Virus record (IMG/VR): IMGVR_UViG_3300034073_004811
Span: 1 to 36,994 of that record
Strand: one strand, 5' to 3'
Source of the DNA: a virus
DNA length: 36,994 bases
Shown: piece by piece, positions 1 to 8,345 of the stretch
Position numbering within the stretch: the stretch's first letter is position 1
Layout: every line of letters begins with the position of its first letter
Notes under the pieces: generated by a model
Database searches by the model: none
What the model was told of the DNA's origin: nothing
What the model saw: the letters and a program-made list of their open reading frames with translations, nothing else
Program-made: the position numbers and the translations under genes

Positions 1-1
1 G

Positions 2-76
2 AAGACTGATGATGATATGCCAGTTAAAAAGCAATCATTAGATGACGCATTTGCCGATTTGATGGGCGACGAGTGA
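2..76 (+). CDS. C-terminal end of an unidentified acidic protein (partial)
   Basis: Frame 2 is open from the window edge to a TGA at 74-76 and encodes 24 residues ending in SLDDAFADLMGDE. The tail is acidic with hydrophobic residues spaced through it. Single-stranded DNA-binding proteins of phages often end this way, and the next gene is a RecA/UvsX recombinase, which often sits close to the ssDNA-binding protein. That identity is only a guess from context. A strong terminator follows directly. Confidence 0.5.
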   Translation, partial: KTDDDMPVKKQSLDDAFADLMGDE

Positions 77-97
77 TTTAACCTACTCAAATATAAG

Positions 98-130
98 CGC
101 CGGAAATCAATTTGGTTTCCGGCGTTTGTA
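98..130 (+). terminator. Rho-independent terminator
   Basis: A perfect 9-bp inverted repeat, CGCCGGAAA at 98-106 and TTTCCGGCG at 116-124, encloses a 9-base loop and is followed by TTTGTA. It lies 21 bases after the stop of the upstream partial gene and so closes that transcript before the recombinase gene. Confidence 0.8.
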
Positions 131-154
131 CTATCTACAGATAATAGGGATAAT
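125..154 (+). promoter_or_regulatory. Putative leaderless promoter of the recombinase gene
   Basis: TTTGTA at 125-130 and GATAAT at 149-154 are separated by 18 bases, as in a sigma70-type promoter. The -10 ends 7 bases before the ATG at 162, so transcription would begin at or next to the start codon. A similar layout recurs before several other genes here. AGGGA at 146-150 could instead serve as a ribosome binding site on a transcript that starts further upstream. Confidence 0.3.
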
Positions 155-161
155 AGCAGAT

Positions 162-1358
162 ATGGCAAAATCGAAGACAGAAGACAATCAATCCAAGAAA
201 CAAAATAACGAAGTTGATAGCATGATGAAGGATCTTATTTCCTCTATCAACAAGGAATTTGGAACAAGAATAGCGTTTAATCTTTCCGAGATGGATGCGC
301 CCACTGTAGTAAAGCGTTGGATCGACACTGGCTCTATTCAACTAAATTACGCCATTAAAAATGCTCTCGGTGGAGGTTATCCCGAAGGTCGCATTATTGA
401 GATTTCTGGATTGCCATCGTCGGGTAAATCTCACCTTGCATATCATGCGGCAGCTGTTGCTCAGTCCATGGGTGGATTAGTTGTTTATATCGATACCGAG
501 AATGCCACTCCCGTTCAAAAGCTTGCTGACATGGGTATTGATGTTCGTAAGCGATTTGTGTATTGTGATTCACATTGCACAGAAGAAGTTTTTGCCATCA
601 TCGAATCGACTATTCTTAAGGCTAAACAAATTATTGATAAGAACGTACCGATTTTGGTCATTTGGGATTCGGTCGCAGCAACCTCGCCGAAAGCAGAGTT
701 GGATGGCGAGTATGAACAAAATTCTATCGGTTTGCAGGCAAGAGCTATCTCTAAAGGTATGCGCAAGATTACGGGCGTAATTGGTCAAAATAATGTGACG
801 CTACTTTGTCTCAATCAAATTAGAGACAATATTGGGGTGATGCATGGTGATCCATTGACTACGCCGGGTGGTAGAGCTATTCCATTTCATTCTTCGGTTC
901 GAATCCGTCTCGGTAGCGGAAATCAAGTCAAGGACAAGAATGGCATGCCAATTGGTATTCACACGACCGTTACGATTAAAAAGAACAAAGTAGCTCCCCC
1001 ATTTAGAAAATTAGAGTTTGATATTATTTTTGGAAAAGGAATCGTCGAGGATGAATATCTGTTCGATGAATGTCGTACGCACTGCAAAGAAAATGGGCCA
1101 GTAAAGAGAAAAGGTCATACCATCAATATTTCGGGTGAAGGTGCCTGGAAGGAATTGAACGTTGTCGATGAAAAGACTGGCGAAGTTGTGGTAGAAAAGA
1201 AGTTCTATAAGAACGAATTCGGAAATCTAATGAGAGACAATCTACATGGACCTTTCATCATGGAAGTGATCGATTCGGCTTTGACTCTGACGACAGGTCC
1301 CGCCGCGCCATTAGAAGGTGATGACAATGTGTCTGACGATGGAGGCAGCGATGAGTAA
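162..1358 (+). CDS. uvsX: UvsX/RecA-family recombinase
   Basis: 398-residue RecA-fold strand-exchange ATPase that would coat ssDNA and drive homologous recombination and recombination-dependent replication. Walker A is GLPSSGKS at residues 83-90. The Walker B region is the VPILVIWDSVAA stretch, followed by the RecA-like segments NQIRDNIG and TTPGGRAIPFHSSVRIRL that correspond to loops L1/L2 and the core strand after them. The C-terminus is acidic (EGDDNVSDDGGSDE), as in RecA and UvsX. A TTG at 126 is in frame, but it lies in the terminator T-tract, so ATG 162 is preferred. The gene overlaps the dUTPase gene by 8 bases, the first link in a replication operon running to the helicase. Whether it is closer to bacterial RecA or to T4 UvsX cannot be settled by eye. 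Confidence 0.93.
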   Translation: MAKSKTEDNQSKKQNNEVDSMMKDLISSINKEFGTRIAFNLSEMDAPTVVKRWIDTGSIQLNYAIKNALGGGYPEGRIIEISGLPSSGKSHLAYHAAAVAQSMGGLVVYIDTENATPVQKLADMGIDVRKRFVYCDSHCTEEVFAIIESTILKAKQIIDKNVPILVIWDSVAATSPKAELDGEYEQNSIGLQARAISKGMRKITGVIGQNNVTLLCLNQIRDNIGVMHGDPLTTPGGRAIPFHSSVRIRLGSGNQVKDKNGMPIGIHTTVTIKKNKVAPPFRKLEFDIIFGKGIVEDEYLFDECRTHCKENGPVKRKGHTINISGEGAWKELNVVDEKTGEVVVEKKFYKNEFGNLMRDNLHGPFIMEVIDSALTLTTGPAAPLEGDDNVSDDGGSDE

Positions 1359-1809
1359 AACACGAGATAAATTGACGAACCCCGTTTGGGTGAATGTAGT
1401 CTCTCTCGATGACGAATTAATTCCCGAGTATCAAACCCCAGGTTCAGCTGCCTGTGATTTGAAATCTACAGATGAATTTATTCTACCTTCAGGATCGAGG
1501 ACTGTCGTTGGTACAGGTATAAAACTGGAAATTCCTAAGGGCTTTGCTGCGATGGTATGTTCGAGGTCTGGTCTCGCAGCGAAGAATGGAATTCAAGTCC
1601 TTAACGCCCCAGGAATCATAGATACCGATTATCGAGGTGAAATTAAGGTCATTCTTCACAATACTAGTGGCGAAGAGTTTATTATTAAAAAAGGCGATAG
1701 GGTTGCACAACTTTTATTTTTCCCTATTTTTCAAGCAGTTTTTCATAAGGTGGATGAGGTGACCTCGACACAACGCGGTGAAGGTGGATTGGGCAGTACT
1801 GGGGTTTGA
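1351..1809 (+). CDS. dut: Trimeric deoxyuridine 5'-triphosphate nucleotidohydrolase (dUTPase)
   Basis: 152-residue homotrimeric dUTPase that hydrolyses dUTP to dUMP and pyrophosphate, keeping uracil out of DNA and providing dUMP for thymidylate synthesis. The family motifs occur in order: PGSAACDLKS (motif 1), CSRSGLAAKNGI (2), GIIDTDYRGEIKVILHN (3), GDRVAQLLF (4) and RGEGGLGSTG (5), the last being the mobile C-terminal P-loop-like arm. The ATG at 1351 is chosen because GGAGGC at 1341-1346 lies just before it and because the protein then has normal length. An in-frame GTG at 1318 would add 11 residues inside the recombinase gene. The gene overlaps uvsX by 8 bases and directly abuts the exonuclease gene. 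Confidence 0.95.
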   Translation: MSKTRDKLTNPVWVNVVSLDDELIPEYQTPGSAACDLKSTDEFILPSGSRTVVGTGIKLEIPKGFAAMVCSRSGLAAKNGIQVLNAPGIIDTDYRGEIKVILHNTSGEEFIIKKGDRVAQLLFFPIFQAVFHKVDEVTSTQRGEGGLGSTGV

Positions 1810-2775
1810 ATGACAGATAGACCTATTTTAATCGTTGATGGTGCCAATCTTTTTTTAAGATCATGGGCTGCCTATCCAACCATGTCTTCTCATGGCTATC
1901 AAATGGGAGGATGTATTGGATTTATGAAGACTTTGGGCAGAATACTCAGGGAAATTCAACCAAAAATAGTTTGTGTAGCTTGGGAAGGTGGCGGTTCTGC
2001 CCGCCGCCGCAAACTTTACCCCGAGTATAAGTTAGGACGAAAGGCGCAAAAACTAAATCGTTTTTATGGCGAAGACATCCCTGATTCTGAAGAAAATAAA
2101 AAACATCAATTGATAGCGTTGTTGGGAATGCTTAAATTTGCGCCTGTTTGCCAGATTTATGTTTCTGATTGTGAAGGAGATGATATCGTTGCCCATCTTT
2201 GTAATGGTCCTTATCGAAACGACAATAAAATAATCGTCTCTTCTGACAAGGACATGTATCAACTTCTGAATAAAACGACTAACTTGTATTCGCTTCACAA
2301 AAAAATTGTTTTAAAAGAAGAAGATATATTTGAAGAATATAGAATTAAGACGCATAATTTTGCTCTCGCAAAAGCATTGTGTGGCGATCCTGGCGATAAT
2401 ATCCCCGGCATCAAAGGTATCGGGTTCAAGACGGCATCAACGAAGTTTCCAATACTTGGGTCGGACTCACAAATTCTTTTGCAAGAAATTATCGATTTTT
2501 GTCAAGCACACTCGTCCGAGTCTACTATTTATCGACGCGTTTTAGAGAATGAACATGACCTTAAAAGAAATTGGAGATTGGTTCATCTTGATGGAAGCAT
2601 GCTTTCTGCAGATCAGATTTCCAAGGTACAATACGCGATCGATACATTCGTTCCTCAGATTAATAGGATTGGTCTCATTAAAGCCCTCGTAAAGGAAGGC
2701 GTCACCGATTTCGACGTAGAAAACTTTTTTTATTCCTTTAATTGCATAGAAGGACTTGGATCTTCAAAGAATTAA
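1810..2775 (+). CDS. 5'-3' exonuclease / RNase H (flap-endonuclease family)
   Basis: 321-residue FEN/5'-nuclease family protein, similar in size to T4 RNase H (Rnh), which removes RNA primers and flaps on the lagging strand. Acidic metal-binding residues are visible in family order: ILIVDGANLF near the N-terminus, YVSDCEGDDIVAHL, VSSDKDMYQLL, then the helix-hairpin-helix segment GDPGDNIPGIKGIGFKTA that binds DNA. The arginine- and lysine-rich ARRRKLYPEYK stretch matches the helical arch region of the family. The ATG follows the dUTPase TGA with no gap, so translation is probably coupled. The DNA polymerase in this window is C-family (DnaE) and has no built-in 5' nuclease, which makes a separate primer-removal enzyme expected. 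Confidence 0.88.
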   Translation: MTDRPILIVDGANLFLRSWAAYPTMSSHGYQMGGCIGFMKTLGRILREIQPKIVCVAWEGGGSARRRKLYPEYKLGRKAQKLNRFYGEDIPDSEENKKHQLIALLGMLKFAPVCQIYVSDCEGDDIVAHLCNGPYRNDNKIIVSSDKDMYQLLNKTTNLYSLHKKIVLKEEDIFEEYRIKTHNFALAKALCGDPGDNIPGIKGIGFKTASTKFPILGSDSQILLQEIIDFCQAHSSESTIYRRVLENEHDLKRNWRLVHLDGSMLSADQISKVQYAIDTFVPQINRIGLIKALVKEGVTDFDVENFFYSFNCIEGLGSSKN

Positions 2776-2784
2776 GAGATCACA

Positions 2785-4233
2785 ATGCTAGAAAACGAAA
2801 ACAAAACTACCAAAGTAACTTTCGGTACTTACGGAAAATCATTTCAAGAAAAAATTGGTCAGGCACTTCTGACTGATTCGAAGTGGGCAGAACAGATGCT
2901 CGAAGTTTTTGATTCATCTTATTTCGAGCTAAAATATCTTCAGTTTCTTGCTGATCGCTATTTTACGTATGCGAAGAAATATAAGGTTTTCCCAACGCTT
3001 CAACTTCTTGCGACAATTATCAAGGAAGACTTGAAGGTAGGTACAGACATCATCCTTCGCGATCAAATTATCGAATATCTTCAACGAATGAAGGCCAATC
3101 CAGATCCAGGCGATCTTCAGTTCGTCAAGGATAAGTCACTTGATTTTTGTCGTAAGCAAGCACTTAAGGCAGCGCTAGAAAATGCGGTCGATCAAATGCA
3201 GGCCGAGAAGTATGAATCTATCGTAGAATCGATCAGGAAAGCAGTTCTTGTAGGAACAGCACCTGCTCTTGGTCATGACTTCTTTACTGATTTTGAGGCT
3301 AGGTTTACTAGACTACAGCGTAACTGTGTTGCAACAGGTCTTGATGAATTAGATCGTAAAGAGATTCTCAATGGCGGTCTCGGCGCAGGTGAGATTGGTG
3401 TCGTTGTTGCTGCGACTGGTGTTGGTAAGTCCCACTTTCTTACCATGCTTGGCGCTAATGCCTTGAAACAAGGCAAAAATGTTTTGCATTACACGTTCGA
3501 GTTGTCTGAAACGGCAGTCGGCGTGCGCTATGATTCTAATCTTTGCGATATGGAATCTAACCAAGTTATCGATCGTAAGGACGAAGTATTGACTCAGTAT
3601 AAGGACATGAAGCTTGGTAGACTTATCATCAAGGAATTTCCTACAAATACTGCGTCGATTTATACCTTGCGTTCTCACATCGAACGATTGGACGTAAAAG
3701 GATTCGTTCCTGATTTGATTGTTATCGATTACGCAGATATCATGCGATCAACGCGACAATTCGATTCACTTCGACATGAACTCAAATTAATCTATGAAGA
3801 GTTAAGAGGATTTGCTTCTGAAAAAGGTATTCCGATTTGGACGGCGTCACAGTCGAACAAGGAAGGTTCTAGCGCCGATGTTGTCGATCTTAGCAATATG
3901 TCAGAGGCGTATGGTAAGGCGATGGTTGCTGACGTGGTACTCTCTATCTCTCGCAAGTCGCATGAGAAGGCAACTGGATGGGGTCGACTCTTCGTTGCAA
4001 AAAATAGAGCTGGTAGAGATGGTCTTGTCTTCCCAATAAAGATAGATACAGCAAGAAGCAAATTTGAAATCGCTGGTCAAGCCGGTTCCATGGAGGAGTC
4101 TAAGCTTGATGATGATGCGGCTCAAAAACAAGCTCTCCGTGCAAAATGGCGAGAATTGAAGAGCGAATTTTCGAGTAATCGCAAAGAACATCACGAAGAT
4201 AGCACAATTTCAGCGACAGCTGCAGGACATTGA
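2785..4233 (+). CDS. DnaB-type replicative helicase
   Basis: 482-residue hexameric replicative helicase of the DnaB/gp41 family. The N-terminal ~150 residues are helical, like the DnaB N-domain and linker (FQEKIGQALLTD onward). The RecA-like motor carries Walker A ATGVGKS at residues 210-216, FELSETAVGVRYDSN (motif 1a region), DLIVIDYADIM (Walker B) and WTASQSNKEG (motif 3), and the pre-motor GLDELDRKEILNGGLGAGE typical of the family. It would unwind the fork ahead of the DnaE polymerase. It sits 9 bases after the exonuclease gene in the same operon. The last ~45 residues are charged and appear disordered. No primase or helicase loader is recognisable nearby. Confidence 0.92.
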   Translation: MLENENKTTKVTFGTYGKSFQEKIGQALLTDSKWAEQMLEVFDSSYFELKYLQFLADRYFTYAKKYKVFPTLQLLATIIKEDLKVGTDIILRDQIIEYLQRMKANPDPGDLQFVKDKSLDFCRKQALKAALENAVDQMQAEKYESIVESIRKAVLVGTAPALGHDFFTDFEARFTRLQRNCVATGLDELDRKEILNGGLGAGEIGVVVAATGVGKSHFLTMLGANALKQGKNVLHYTFELSETAVGVRYDSNLCDMESNQVIDRKDEVLTQYKDMKLGRLIIKEFPTNTASIYTLRSHIERLDVKGFVPDLIVIDYADIMRSTRQFDSLRHELKLIYEELRGFASEKGIPIWTASQSNKEGSSADVVDLSNMSEAYGKAMVADVVLSISRKSHEKATGWGRLFVAKNRAGRDGLVFPIKIDTARSKFEIAGQAGSMEESKLDDDAAQKQALRAKWRELKSEFSSNRKEHHEDSTISATAAGH

Positions 4234-4267
4234 ATTATAGTTATAAAACCTTCCGTTTGGAGAAAAA

Positions 4268-6853
4268 ATGAATACATTTACTAGAGACGAAGCTTTTTCA
4301 GCATCATTAAAATATTTTAACGGAGATGAGCTAGCCGCTAGCGTATTTTGCGACAAATATGCCCTTCGAAACCCAAAGGGCGAGTTGTTAGAACTTACGC
4401 CATCAGATATGCATCGTCGCCTGGCGCGTGAATTCGCTCGAATCGAGTCGAAGTATCCGAACCCAATGACTGAAAAGGAAATTTTTTGCCTCCTCGCGGA
4501 TGTTGAGCATATTGATGCTTCTCAGCGCGCTGTTATGTCTCTTGAAGAACTTGCTAAGGAGTCTCGCGGATTCGGACCTGTAGTTCCTCAAGGTTCGCCA
4601 ATGTCTGCTATTGGTAATGATTTTCAATATCAATCGCTATCAAACTGTTTCGTAATCCAATCACCTTTCGATTCCTATGCGGGTATTTTAAAGGCGGATC
4701 AAGAGCAAGCCCAAATCATGAAACGCCGTGGTGGCGTCGGTTTTGATGTTTCTACAATTCGTCCAAAGGGTATTGTTACTGCCAACGCTGCCCGCACCAC
4801 CGACGGTATTGGAGTCTTCATGGAGAGATTCTCTAATACTTGTCGTGAAGTGGCCCAAGGCGGTCGTCGTGGCGCTTTAATGTTAACGATCGATGTTCAC
4901 CATCCAGAGATTCGTACCTTCGTCAATATTAAGCGCGACCTCAAGAAGGTCACCGGTGCAAATATCTCGATTCGTTTAACGGATGAGTTCATGCAAGCTG
5001 TAAGGGACGAGGGACAAGTTCAACTTCGTTTTCCAGTAGAACGAGACGCTCCTCATTCTATCGAACAAATGGTTGATGCCAAGCAACTTTGGCATGAAAT
5101 CATCGAGGCTGCATGGGCCTCAGCTGAACCCGGTCTTCTTTTTTGGGATACAGTAAAGCGTCGTACTCCAACCGAGGCATACGCCAGCGTCGGATATGGG
5201 TCAACATCAACGAATCCATGTGGCGAGATTGTTCTATCTCCTTACGATTCGTGCAGATTGCTTCTAGTCAATCTTTATAAGTTTGTAAAGAATCCATTTA
5301 CTTCAGCTGCTGCATACGACAATGAAAGATTCAAGGACGTCGTCATCAAGGCTCAACGTCTTATGGACGACCTCATCGATCTCGAGATTGAAGCCGTAGA
5401 TAAGATTATTTCTAAGATTAAAAAAGATCCTGAGCCTGATGATGTAAAACAATCGGAACTTAATCTTTGGATTAAAATTAAGGAAGCAGCTTTGGGCGGT
5501 CGTAGAACCGGTCTTGGAATTACCGCTTTGGGTGATGCTTTGGCTGCTGCGGGATTTGTTTATGGGTCAAAACAATCCATTCAGATGACAGAATCTCTTT
5601 ATAAGACGCTTGCACTTTCTGCCTATAAGTCAACGATCAAGATGGCCGAGGAGCGAGGAGCATTCCCAGTCTTTTCACACAAACTTGAATCAGAGCATCC
5701 TTTTATTAAGCAAATCCTGGAAGCAAATCCTGAGCTCGTTAGAGATTATAAGAAGCATGGCCGTCGCAATATTGCTCTTACTACGACCGCGCCCGCTGGA
5801 TCTGTCTCGGTTCTTACCCAGACCACATCCGGTATCGAACCGGCATTCATGTTGTTCTACAAACGCCGCAAGAAGGTCAACGGTGATGATCCATCAGTTC
5901 GTGTCGACTTTGTTGACCCGCTCGGCGATAAGTGGCAGGAATTCATGGTCTACCACCATGCATTCAAGAAGTGGATGGAGGTCAACCACAAGACCGAGGA
6001 GAACGTCGCAGAATCTCCTTACCATGGTGGAACCGCCAACGAGATCGATTGGGTCGCCAAGGTAGATCTTCAGGCCGCGGCCCAGAAGTGGATCTGCCAT
6101 TCTATCTCCAACACGACAAACATTCCTAATTCAACTTCCGTAGATGTTGTCAAGGAGATCTACATGAAGGGTTGGGAGACTGGATGCAAGGGTGTCACTA
6201 TCTACCGTGATGGATGCCGAACCGGTGTCCTCGTGGCTGAGACGAAGCCTGAAGAGAAGAAGGTGGACCTTGATGGTCAGCCGGAGACCATGGTAGAAAG
6301 CCATGCGCCAAAGCGACCTAAGGAATTAACCTGTGATATTCACAGAATTAACGTGAGGGCAGGTGGTGACAACGAGAGCTACTTGGTGTTGGTCGGACGG
6401 TTGGATGACAAACCTTACGAGATCTTCTGCGGTCTATCTCAACACGTCGAGGTACCAAAGAAGGCGAAGACAGGCACTCTTATCAAGAATGGTAAGAAGG
6501 ATGGTGTAGCGACGTATAATCTCCAGATTCCAATCGGCGACGATGATCACCTCCTCTTTAAGGATGTTGTCGAACTTTTTGCCAATCCAAACCACGGAGC
6601 AATGACGAGGACACTTTCTCTTGCTCTTCGCCATGGAGTTCCTGTTCAATATGTCGTCGAACAGTTGCAGAAAGACAAGCACAGCGGATTGCAGTCTTTT
6701 TCAAAGGCGATTGCTAGAGTCTTAAAGAGCTATATTCCAGATGGGACCAAGTCCAACTCTGATAAGATCTGCGGGTCGTGCGGACTTGAAGGAATCGTCT
6801 ATAAAGAAGGATGCGCTACATGCGCGTCTTGTGGATGGAGTAAATGCTCGTAA
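4268..6853 (+). CDS. nrdJ: Adenosylcobalamin-dependent (class II) ribonucleotide reductase
   Basis: 861-residue class II RNR that would reduce ribonucleotides to deoxyribonucleotides using a B12-generated thiyl radical, with no need for oxygen or a second subunit. SNCF holds Cys127 and DSCRL holds Cys329, the redox pair; NPCGE at 316-320 holds the radical Cys318 and Glu320. TTTAPAGSVSVL is the phosphate-binding loop. A TSCPD-like region follows (about 670-810), then a C-terminal zinc/redox tail with CGSCG, CATCASCG and a final CS. Start: TTGGAG lies 8-13 bases before ATG 4268. No NrdA/NrdB genes are present. Bases ~5780-6550 are clearly richer in G/C-ending codons than the flanks (see findings). 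The host or its surroundings would need to supply cobalamin. Confidence 0.93.
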   Translation: MNTFTRDEAFSASLKYFNGDELAASVFCDKYALRNPKGELLELTPSDMHRRLAREFARIESKYPNPMTEKEIFCLLADVEHIDASQRAVMSLEELAKESRGFGPVVPQGSPMSAIGNDFQYQSLSNCFVIQSPFDSYAGILKADQEQAQIMKRRGGVGFDVSTIRPKGIVTANAARTTDGIGVFMERFSNTCREVAQGGRRGALMLTIDVHHPEIRTFVNIKRDLKKVTGANISIRLTDEFMQAVRDEGQVQLRFPVERDAPHSIEQMVDAKQLWHEIIEAAWASAEPGLLFWDTVKRRTPTEAYASVGYGSTSTNPCGEIVLSPYDSCRLLLVNLYKFVKNPFTSAAAYDNERFKDVVIKAQRLMDDLIDLEIEAVDKIISKIKKDPEPDDVKQSELNLWIKIKEAALGGRRTGLGITALGDALAAAGFVYGSKQSIQMTESLYKTLALSAYKSTIKMAEERGAFPVFSHKLESEHPFIKQILEANPELVRDYKKHGRRNIALTTTAPAGSVSVLTQTTSGIEPAFMLFYKRRKKVNGDDPSVRVDFVDPLGDKWQEFMVYHHAFKKWMEVNHKTEENVAESPYHGGTANEIDWVAKVDLQAAAQKWICHSISNTTNIPNSTSVDVVKEIYMKGWETGCKGVTIYRDGCRTGVLVAETKPEEKKVDLDGQPETMVESHAPKRPKELTCDIHRINVRAGGDNESYLVLVGRLDDKPYEIFCGLSQHVEVPKKAKTGTLIKNGKKDGVATYNLQIPIGDDDHLLFKDVVELFANPNHGAMTRTLSLALRHGVPVQYVVEQLQKDKHSGLQSFSKAIARVLKSYIPDGTKSNSDKICGSCGLEGIVYKEGCATCASCGWSKCS

Positions 6854-6891
6854 TTTGACTTGAGTCTAATAGTTATATGGCGGAGCACGAT

Positions 6892-7347
6892 ATGAAATTA
6901 AAGAAACTTCAACAAGATAGAATCGAACAAATTATTCGAGAAGAATTAGCTTCTTTAAATGAAGGATGGGCGGCAGCAAACGCTTTTAAACGATCATCCA
7001 TTCAGAACGAAAGACAGCTTTTTGAAGGCGCAACTGAACTTGAGCAAGATCTTTCAGAAGCCTCGATATCTTCAGCGTTGGAGCAAGTTTCTTATGATTC
7101 TGCGCAATCCTGCGTCGTAGAATTTGACAACGAGGTATTGAAACACGTCGCTACCGTGTTAAAAGGTCATGGTCTAATGAGCGCTGGCGAAGATGCAGGC
7201 GATGTGTACGATCGATTGGCTGATTTCGACGAAGGCGCAATGACTGATGCACAAATGGAATGTGCTTCAGACATCGCACTTGCGCTTGATAAATACGCGG
7301 CTTTCATTGCACAACTTGTAGCGAATTCTTATTCAGGTATGGAATGA
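6892..7347 (+). CDS. Small protein with N-terminal amphipathic 'REE' tag, unknown function
   Basis: 151 residues, no recognised family. It opens with MKLKKLQQDRIEQIIREEL, then ASLNEG, matching the tag shared by several proteins in this window (basic/hydrophobic helix, R-E-E, then an L-x-E). The rest is acidic and helical, with two regions rich in E/D/A and a segment with repeated cysteines (QSCVVEF, QMECASD). ATG 6892 is chosen because CGGAG at 6881-6885 is well spaced from it and it puts the tag at the true N-terminus; ATG 6877 is an alternative that adds 5 residues. The gene is coupled to the next one by an ATGA overlap. A virion-internal role is inferred from the tag only. Confidence 0.75.
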   Translation: MKLKKLQQDRIEQIIREELASLNEGWAAANAFKRSSIQNERQLFEGATELEQDLSEASISSALEQVSYDSAQSCVVEFDNEVLKHVATVLKGHGLMSAGEDAGDVYDRLADFDEGAMTDAQMECASDIALALDKYAAFIAQLVANSYSGME

Positions 7348-7634
7348 AAAAAAACGAACAACAAGTAATCTCGAAATTGACATTAGGTCAATTGCGTAAA
7401 TTAGTTCGCGAAGAATATGCTCGTGGTATTCCTGATTTTGTAACTTTGAACGCCGCGTCTAATTGTTCGGAAGAAATGAAACGATACCTTGTTAGATATG
7501 TTCAGCAAAAGGCCAATGATCCTCGCATGCAAAGAGAATTGTTGGCCCGCGCTAATTCTTCTTTAGATGCGATGGAAAAAGAAATTAAAGAAGTTATTGA
7601 AAAGCACATGATGGCATTCATATACAACGCTTGA
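7344..7634 (+). CDS. Small tagged helical protein, unknown function
   Basis: 96 residues, unrecognised. The first third contains KLTLGQLRKLVREEYARG, the same L-x-x-L-R-x-[IVL]-[IV]-R-E-E core seen in neighbouring genes, here preceded by about ten extra residues. The rest is predicted helical with alternating charge (RYVQQKANDPRMQRELLARANSS in outline) and ends in a hydrophobic patch. No L-x-E follows the tag directly. It overlaps the previous gene by 4 bases (ATGA), so the two tagged proteins are translated together. Followed by a 39-base gap before thyX that holds a putative promoter. Confidence 0.7.
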   Translation: MKKNEQQVISKLTLGQLRKLVREEYARGIPDFVTLNAASNCSEEMKRYLVRYVQQKANDPRMQRELLARANSSLDAMEKEIKEVIEKHMMAFIYNA

Positions 7635-7636
7635 TT

Positions 7637-7667
7637 TTGATAAATTTATAGCCGTGTGTATTACAAT
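7637..7667 (+). promoter_or_regulatory. Putative leaderless promoter of thyX
   Basis: TTGATA at 7637-7642 and TACAAT at 7662-7667 are 19 bases apart; the -10 ends exactly 6 bases before ATG 7674. No Shine-Dalgarno sequence precedes that ATG, which fits a transcript that begins at the start codon. The spacer is slightly long for sigma70. Confidence 0.3.
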
Positions 7668-7673
7668 TGCGGC

Positions 7674-8333
7674 ATGCCTTTTCAACCTAATAAAGTCGAA
7701 TTAATTGGTTATTACGGATCCGACGAAAGTCACGCATTATCGGCATGGACTTCGACATCTAGAGATTTAACAGAAGATAAAAAAGCAAGAATTCCTCAGC
7801 TTTTAAAGATGCTTGCCCAAAATGGGCATGAAACACCTTTCGAAAAATCTTCTATTCATTTTCTCGTGACGAGTGACATTGCTTCTCATATTCACCTGCT
7901 GAAGCATAGAATTGGTATTTCGATTAATGCTGAATCAGCAAGATATAAAGAGCTTAAGGAAGACAAGTATTACGTTCCTGTAGATTGGGACTCTGAAGAA
8001 AAAGAACTTTATATCGAACATTTGGAGTCTAGTCTTCAAAAGTATCATGCGTCTCTTGAGAGATTAGTACAAAAAGGAATGAGTCGCAAGAGAGCGAAGG
8101 AATCAGCGCGATTGTATCTTCCATATGGTAATCAAATTACGGCAGACATAATGTTTAACTTTAGATCATTCGCGCATTTTCTCAGATTAAGATATTCCAG
8201 TCATGCGCAAATTGAAATTAGAGATATAGCCCAAAAAATGTTAGAACAATTGATTCAAACCAATTCGTTTACGCATACACTAGAGGCTTTTGATTTCGTA
8301 AATCAAGGTAAAATTTGTAATCCATTCGATTGA
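7674..8333 (+). CDS. thyX: Flavin-dependent thymidylate synthase
   Basis: 219-residue ThyX, which converts dUMP to dTMP using FAD, NADPH and methylene-tetrahydrofolate. The signature RHRxxSxxxxSxRY appears as KHRIGISINAESARY from residue 77, with Lys replacing the first Arg. HETPFEKSSIHFLV upstream and LPYGNQITADIMFNFRSFAHFLRLR downstream (in outline) are the usual substrate-binding segments. GTG 7656 is in frame and would add 6 residues, but ATG 7674 gives the normal start MPFQPNKVELI. ThyX coexists here with a ThyA-family protein at 30109. The pair makes sense if ThyX provides dTMP and the ThyA-type enzyme makes a modified pyrimidine. Confidence 0.92.
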   Translation: MPFQPNKVELIGYYGSDESHALSAWTSTSRDLTEDKKARIPQLLKMLAQNGHETPFEKSSIHFLVTSDIASHIHLLKHRIGISINAESARYKELKEDKYYVPVDWDSEEKELYIEHLESSLQKYHASLERLVQKGMSRKRAKESARLYLPYGNQITADIMFNFRSFAHFLRLRYSSHAQIEIRDIAQKMLEQLIQTNSFTHTLEAFDFVNQGKICNPFD

Positions 8334-8345
8334 TAGGAGTAAATC

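Noticed and set aside
4236-4247. T4 late-promoter-like TATAAAA before nrdJ
   Set aside because: The consensus TATAAATA is not met, and the gene has a normal ribosome site in an operon-like position. AT-rich gaps yield such matches by chance.
5610-6129. Overlapping ORFs on both strands within nrdJ (e.g. 5610-6065, 5932-6129, 5894-6100 minus)
   Set aside because: They lie inside the well-conserved nrdJ frame, have arginine/serine-rich random composition and no ribosome sites. They are by-products of the GC-rich patch.
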